From positions 1 through 8,423 of the forward strand of contig URYP01000095.1 of the NCBI GenBank assembly GCA_900552115.1: 8,423 bases of DNA, read 5' to 3'. The notes under the pieces were generated by a model. It was not told the origin of the DNA. It was given only the letters and a program-made list of their open reading frames with translations, and ran no database searches. Numbering within the stretch: position 1 is the first letter of the stretch; every line of letters starts with the position of its first letter. The DNA comes from an uncultured Oscillospiraceae bacterium. GTDB lineage: Bacteria; Bacillota; Clostridia; Oscillospirales; Acutalibacteraceae. Position numbers and translations under genes: made by a program. This document shows positions 7,601-8,423 of the stretch, in pieces.

Positions 7601-8423
7601 TATCAACGCGATTTACAATCCTGTCACCAACCAGGTCGTCCTGGTCAATGCCACGCCGCAGGATGAGAAGGGCTTGGTGACAACGCTCAAGGTTTACAAT
7701 GACAGCGGCAAGCTGATCCACGAAAGCAGCAGCACAAACGATATCGGTTCGGACAAAACCCTGCAGCTGATGAAAGCGCCGGCCGTGTCCGTGTCCGGTT
7801 CCACCCCTCTCCAGTACATCCGTACGACGGTTTGTGACGCGCAGGGGAACGAACTGGCCAGCAACTTTACCTGGACCAACCGAAGCGATTATCTCAACTA
7901 CAAGGCGATGACCAAACTCGATAAGGTGACTCTCAAATCCACCAAGGCTGTTCTCACGCAGGAAGGAAGCACTTGCCGCTACAGCGTAACCCTGACCAAC
8001 GACAGCGATACCCCGGCCCTGATGATCCGGCTGAAAACCATGAACGACAAGGGCGAGCGTGTGCTCCCGGTGTATTATGACGACAATTACATCTCCCTGA
8101 TGCCGGGCGAAAGCCAGACACTGTCGTTTGAATTTGACCAGAAATACCTGAATGGCGGCAAGCCGGCCATGAGCGTTGAAGGTTGGAATATCACCGAAGC
8201 GGCGGTGGAAAGCGAAGCTCCCACAGTCGTTATGCTCGGCGATGTGGATGGTAACGGCGAAATTGATGCAACGGACGCCCTGATGGCTTTGCAGGCCGCC
8301 ACCAGCAAAATTATCCTTGACGACCGCCAGACCAAGGCCGCGGATGTGGATGGCAAGGATGGCATCACCGCGACGGACGCTCTGTTGATTTTGCAAAAGG
8401 CCACCAAAAAAATCAACGAATTT
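4692..8423 (+). CDS. Secreted GH2 beta-glycosidase (CsxA/endo-beta-mannosidase-like) with nested F5/8C modules and dockerin, 3' end cut
   Basis: This is an extracellular retaining beta-glycosidase; the substrate could be a GlcN-, Man- or other beta-linked sugar. The frame is open from ATG 4692 for 1244 codons to the last base. The dockerin ends in KKINEF, matching the KKITGF end of the neighbour, so little more than the stop is missing. A signal peptide occupies 1 to about 27. Residues 40-66 and about 233-330 form one F5/8C module, apparently split by a second at about 78-215. The GH2 sugar-binding domain spans about 350-548 and the Ig-like domain about 555-665. The TIM barrel (about 668-965) has acid/base N787-E788 (CGRNEGNPP) and probable nucleophile E846 (HSERG). 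The MWMSQSAWPSMVW segment near 936 and YDYYYDTNAGYFG near 951 resemble CsxA and plant endo-beta-mannosidase. Beta domains run about 970-1170 and the type I dockerin 1182-1244. Characterised CsxA enzymes are reported to use Asp as the acid, whereas this one keeps the standard GH2 Glu. Calling it a glucosaminidase is therefore unsafe. Confidence 0.88.
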   Translation, partial: MFRLWKKGVSVLATAAMLATGIGAAPADSAPSGTESVPRNIALRRAVYQSSAYNYEDTGHLITDGIVTQGNLRAPVIKDQYGDSPSAEQPACAFDGNTSTKWLTFNGAAWLQISFPADRKPTAAKYTITSANDGPTRDPKSWTVQGSNDGETFVDLDKQENQTFSDRFQTKSYTIAQPGAYQYYRLNITENNGDVGTDGNVGTPRIQLSEWDLLDGDGNTLVRGQNDQNASFDSVWRSKGGQEEWVYIDLGAASEFDQVNLTWNSGSFATDYAIQVSDDAKEWTTVYSTDKGQGGQETCKFTKTTASYVRLLCQKAASDLYALSEMEVIGTNDLHYSVGDMPAAEADGTQKLTGGNWTVQRASEVKATGAQLSAAYDDQSWLPATVPGTVLTSYLNAGAIPDPNIADQQLLISDSFFTADFWYRNHFVIPESQKGKRTWLNFDAINWKADVYFNGENIGKIEGAFIRGKFDVTELVNYGGENYLAVYIHKNDTPGAVTVQDKNNAGKNGGVLGADNPTIHASIGWDWVPTIRGRNIGIYEDVYVSYSDDVTLSDPWTITDLDVEHKDFSKADVTLNTRICNPSDKAVTAVVRGTITPGDIPFESKPLTLAAGETKEITVDTVVIQDPELWWPNTYGDQFLYTAQMEAVVNGAASDSRSFKFGVREFTYKTDKPMTIYCNGTRIVCRGGNWGMDDSNLAATLEEYDIKIRMHAEANLTMIRNWVGMTNHQAFYDACDKYGILIWDDFWLANPGDGPNPNDEDMFMDNARDKILRNRSHASLALYCGRNEGNPPATLDANLRKETTNLDGSRHYISHSAADTVSGFGPYSVQNPKWYFQNTAETLHSERGMPNIPSYESLMAMLTEEHAWPIDDVWGMHDFTGGSAQNGNSFLNFMKSHYGEFDSLEDFARIAQMVNYENHKAMFEAMYPNGSNGLLMWMSQSAWPSMVWQTYDYYYDTNAGYFGIKAGNQPINAIYNPVTNQVVLVNATPQDEKGLVTTLKVYNDSGKLIHESSSTNDIGSDKTLQLMKAPAVSVSGSTPLQYIRTTVCDAQGNELASNFTWTNRSDYLNYKAMTKLDKVTLKSTKAVLTQEGSTCRYSVTLTNDSDTPALMIRLKTMNDKGERVLPVYYDDNYISLMPGESQTLSFEFDQKYLNGGKPAMSVEGWNITEAAVESEAPTVVMLGDVDGNGEIDATDALMALQAATSKIILDDRQTKAADVDGKDGITATDALLILQKATKKINEF

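Overview
The window holds two large, divergently transcribed genes for secreted, multimodular glycoside hydrolases, separated by about 480 bases of AT-richer intergenic DNA. Both products have a Sec signal peptide, a catalytic region, discoidin-like (F5/8 type C, CBM32-like) binding modules and a C-terminal type I dockerin. No RNA genes, insertion sequences, CRISPR arrays or phage genes were seen.

Layout: bases 1-49 are the 3' flank of the leftward gene, with a possible terminator hairpin cut by the window edge. Bases 50-4213 (minus strand) encode a divergent GH95-type enzyme (alpha-L-fucosidase/alpha-L-galactosidase family) followed by two F5/8C modules, a FIVAR-like helical segment, an unassigned beta-rich module and a dockerin. 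Bases 4214-4691 carry the divergent control region. Bases 4692-8423 (plus strand) encode a GH2 enzyme of the exo-beta-glucosaminidase (CsxA)/endo-beta-mannosidase architecture. One F5/8C module is apparently nested inside another at its N-terminus and a dockerin closes the C-terminus. This frame is open to the last base, and the dockerin appears complete there, so only the stop codon and perhaps a few residues are missing.

Organism: strong AGGAGG-type ribosome binding sites, moderately high-GC coding DNA with AT-rich promoters, Gram-positive-style signal peptides, and dockerins of the 'DALxxLQxAT' kind on host- or plant-glycan enzymes suggest an anaerobic gut Clostridia member (Oscillospirales-like). 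This is an inference; there is no phylogenetic marker here.

How the parts fit: the two dockerins are about 71% identical (44 of 62 positions by hand alignment) and could dock on the same cohesin. F5/8C modules in both proteins share a G-x-G-G-x-E signature. The simplest reading is a co-regulated pair. One enzyme would remove alpha-linked terminal fucose or galactose. The other would cut a beta-linked sugar (GlcN or Man type, or another beta-glycoside). Both would be held in a cellulosome-like complex or otherwise anchored outside the cell. No cohesin or scaffoldin lies in this window.
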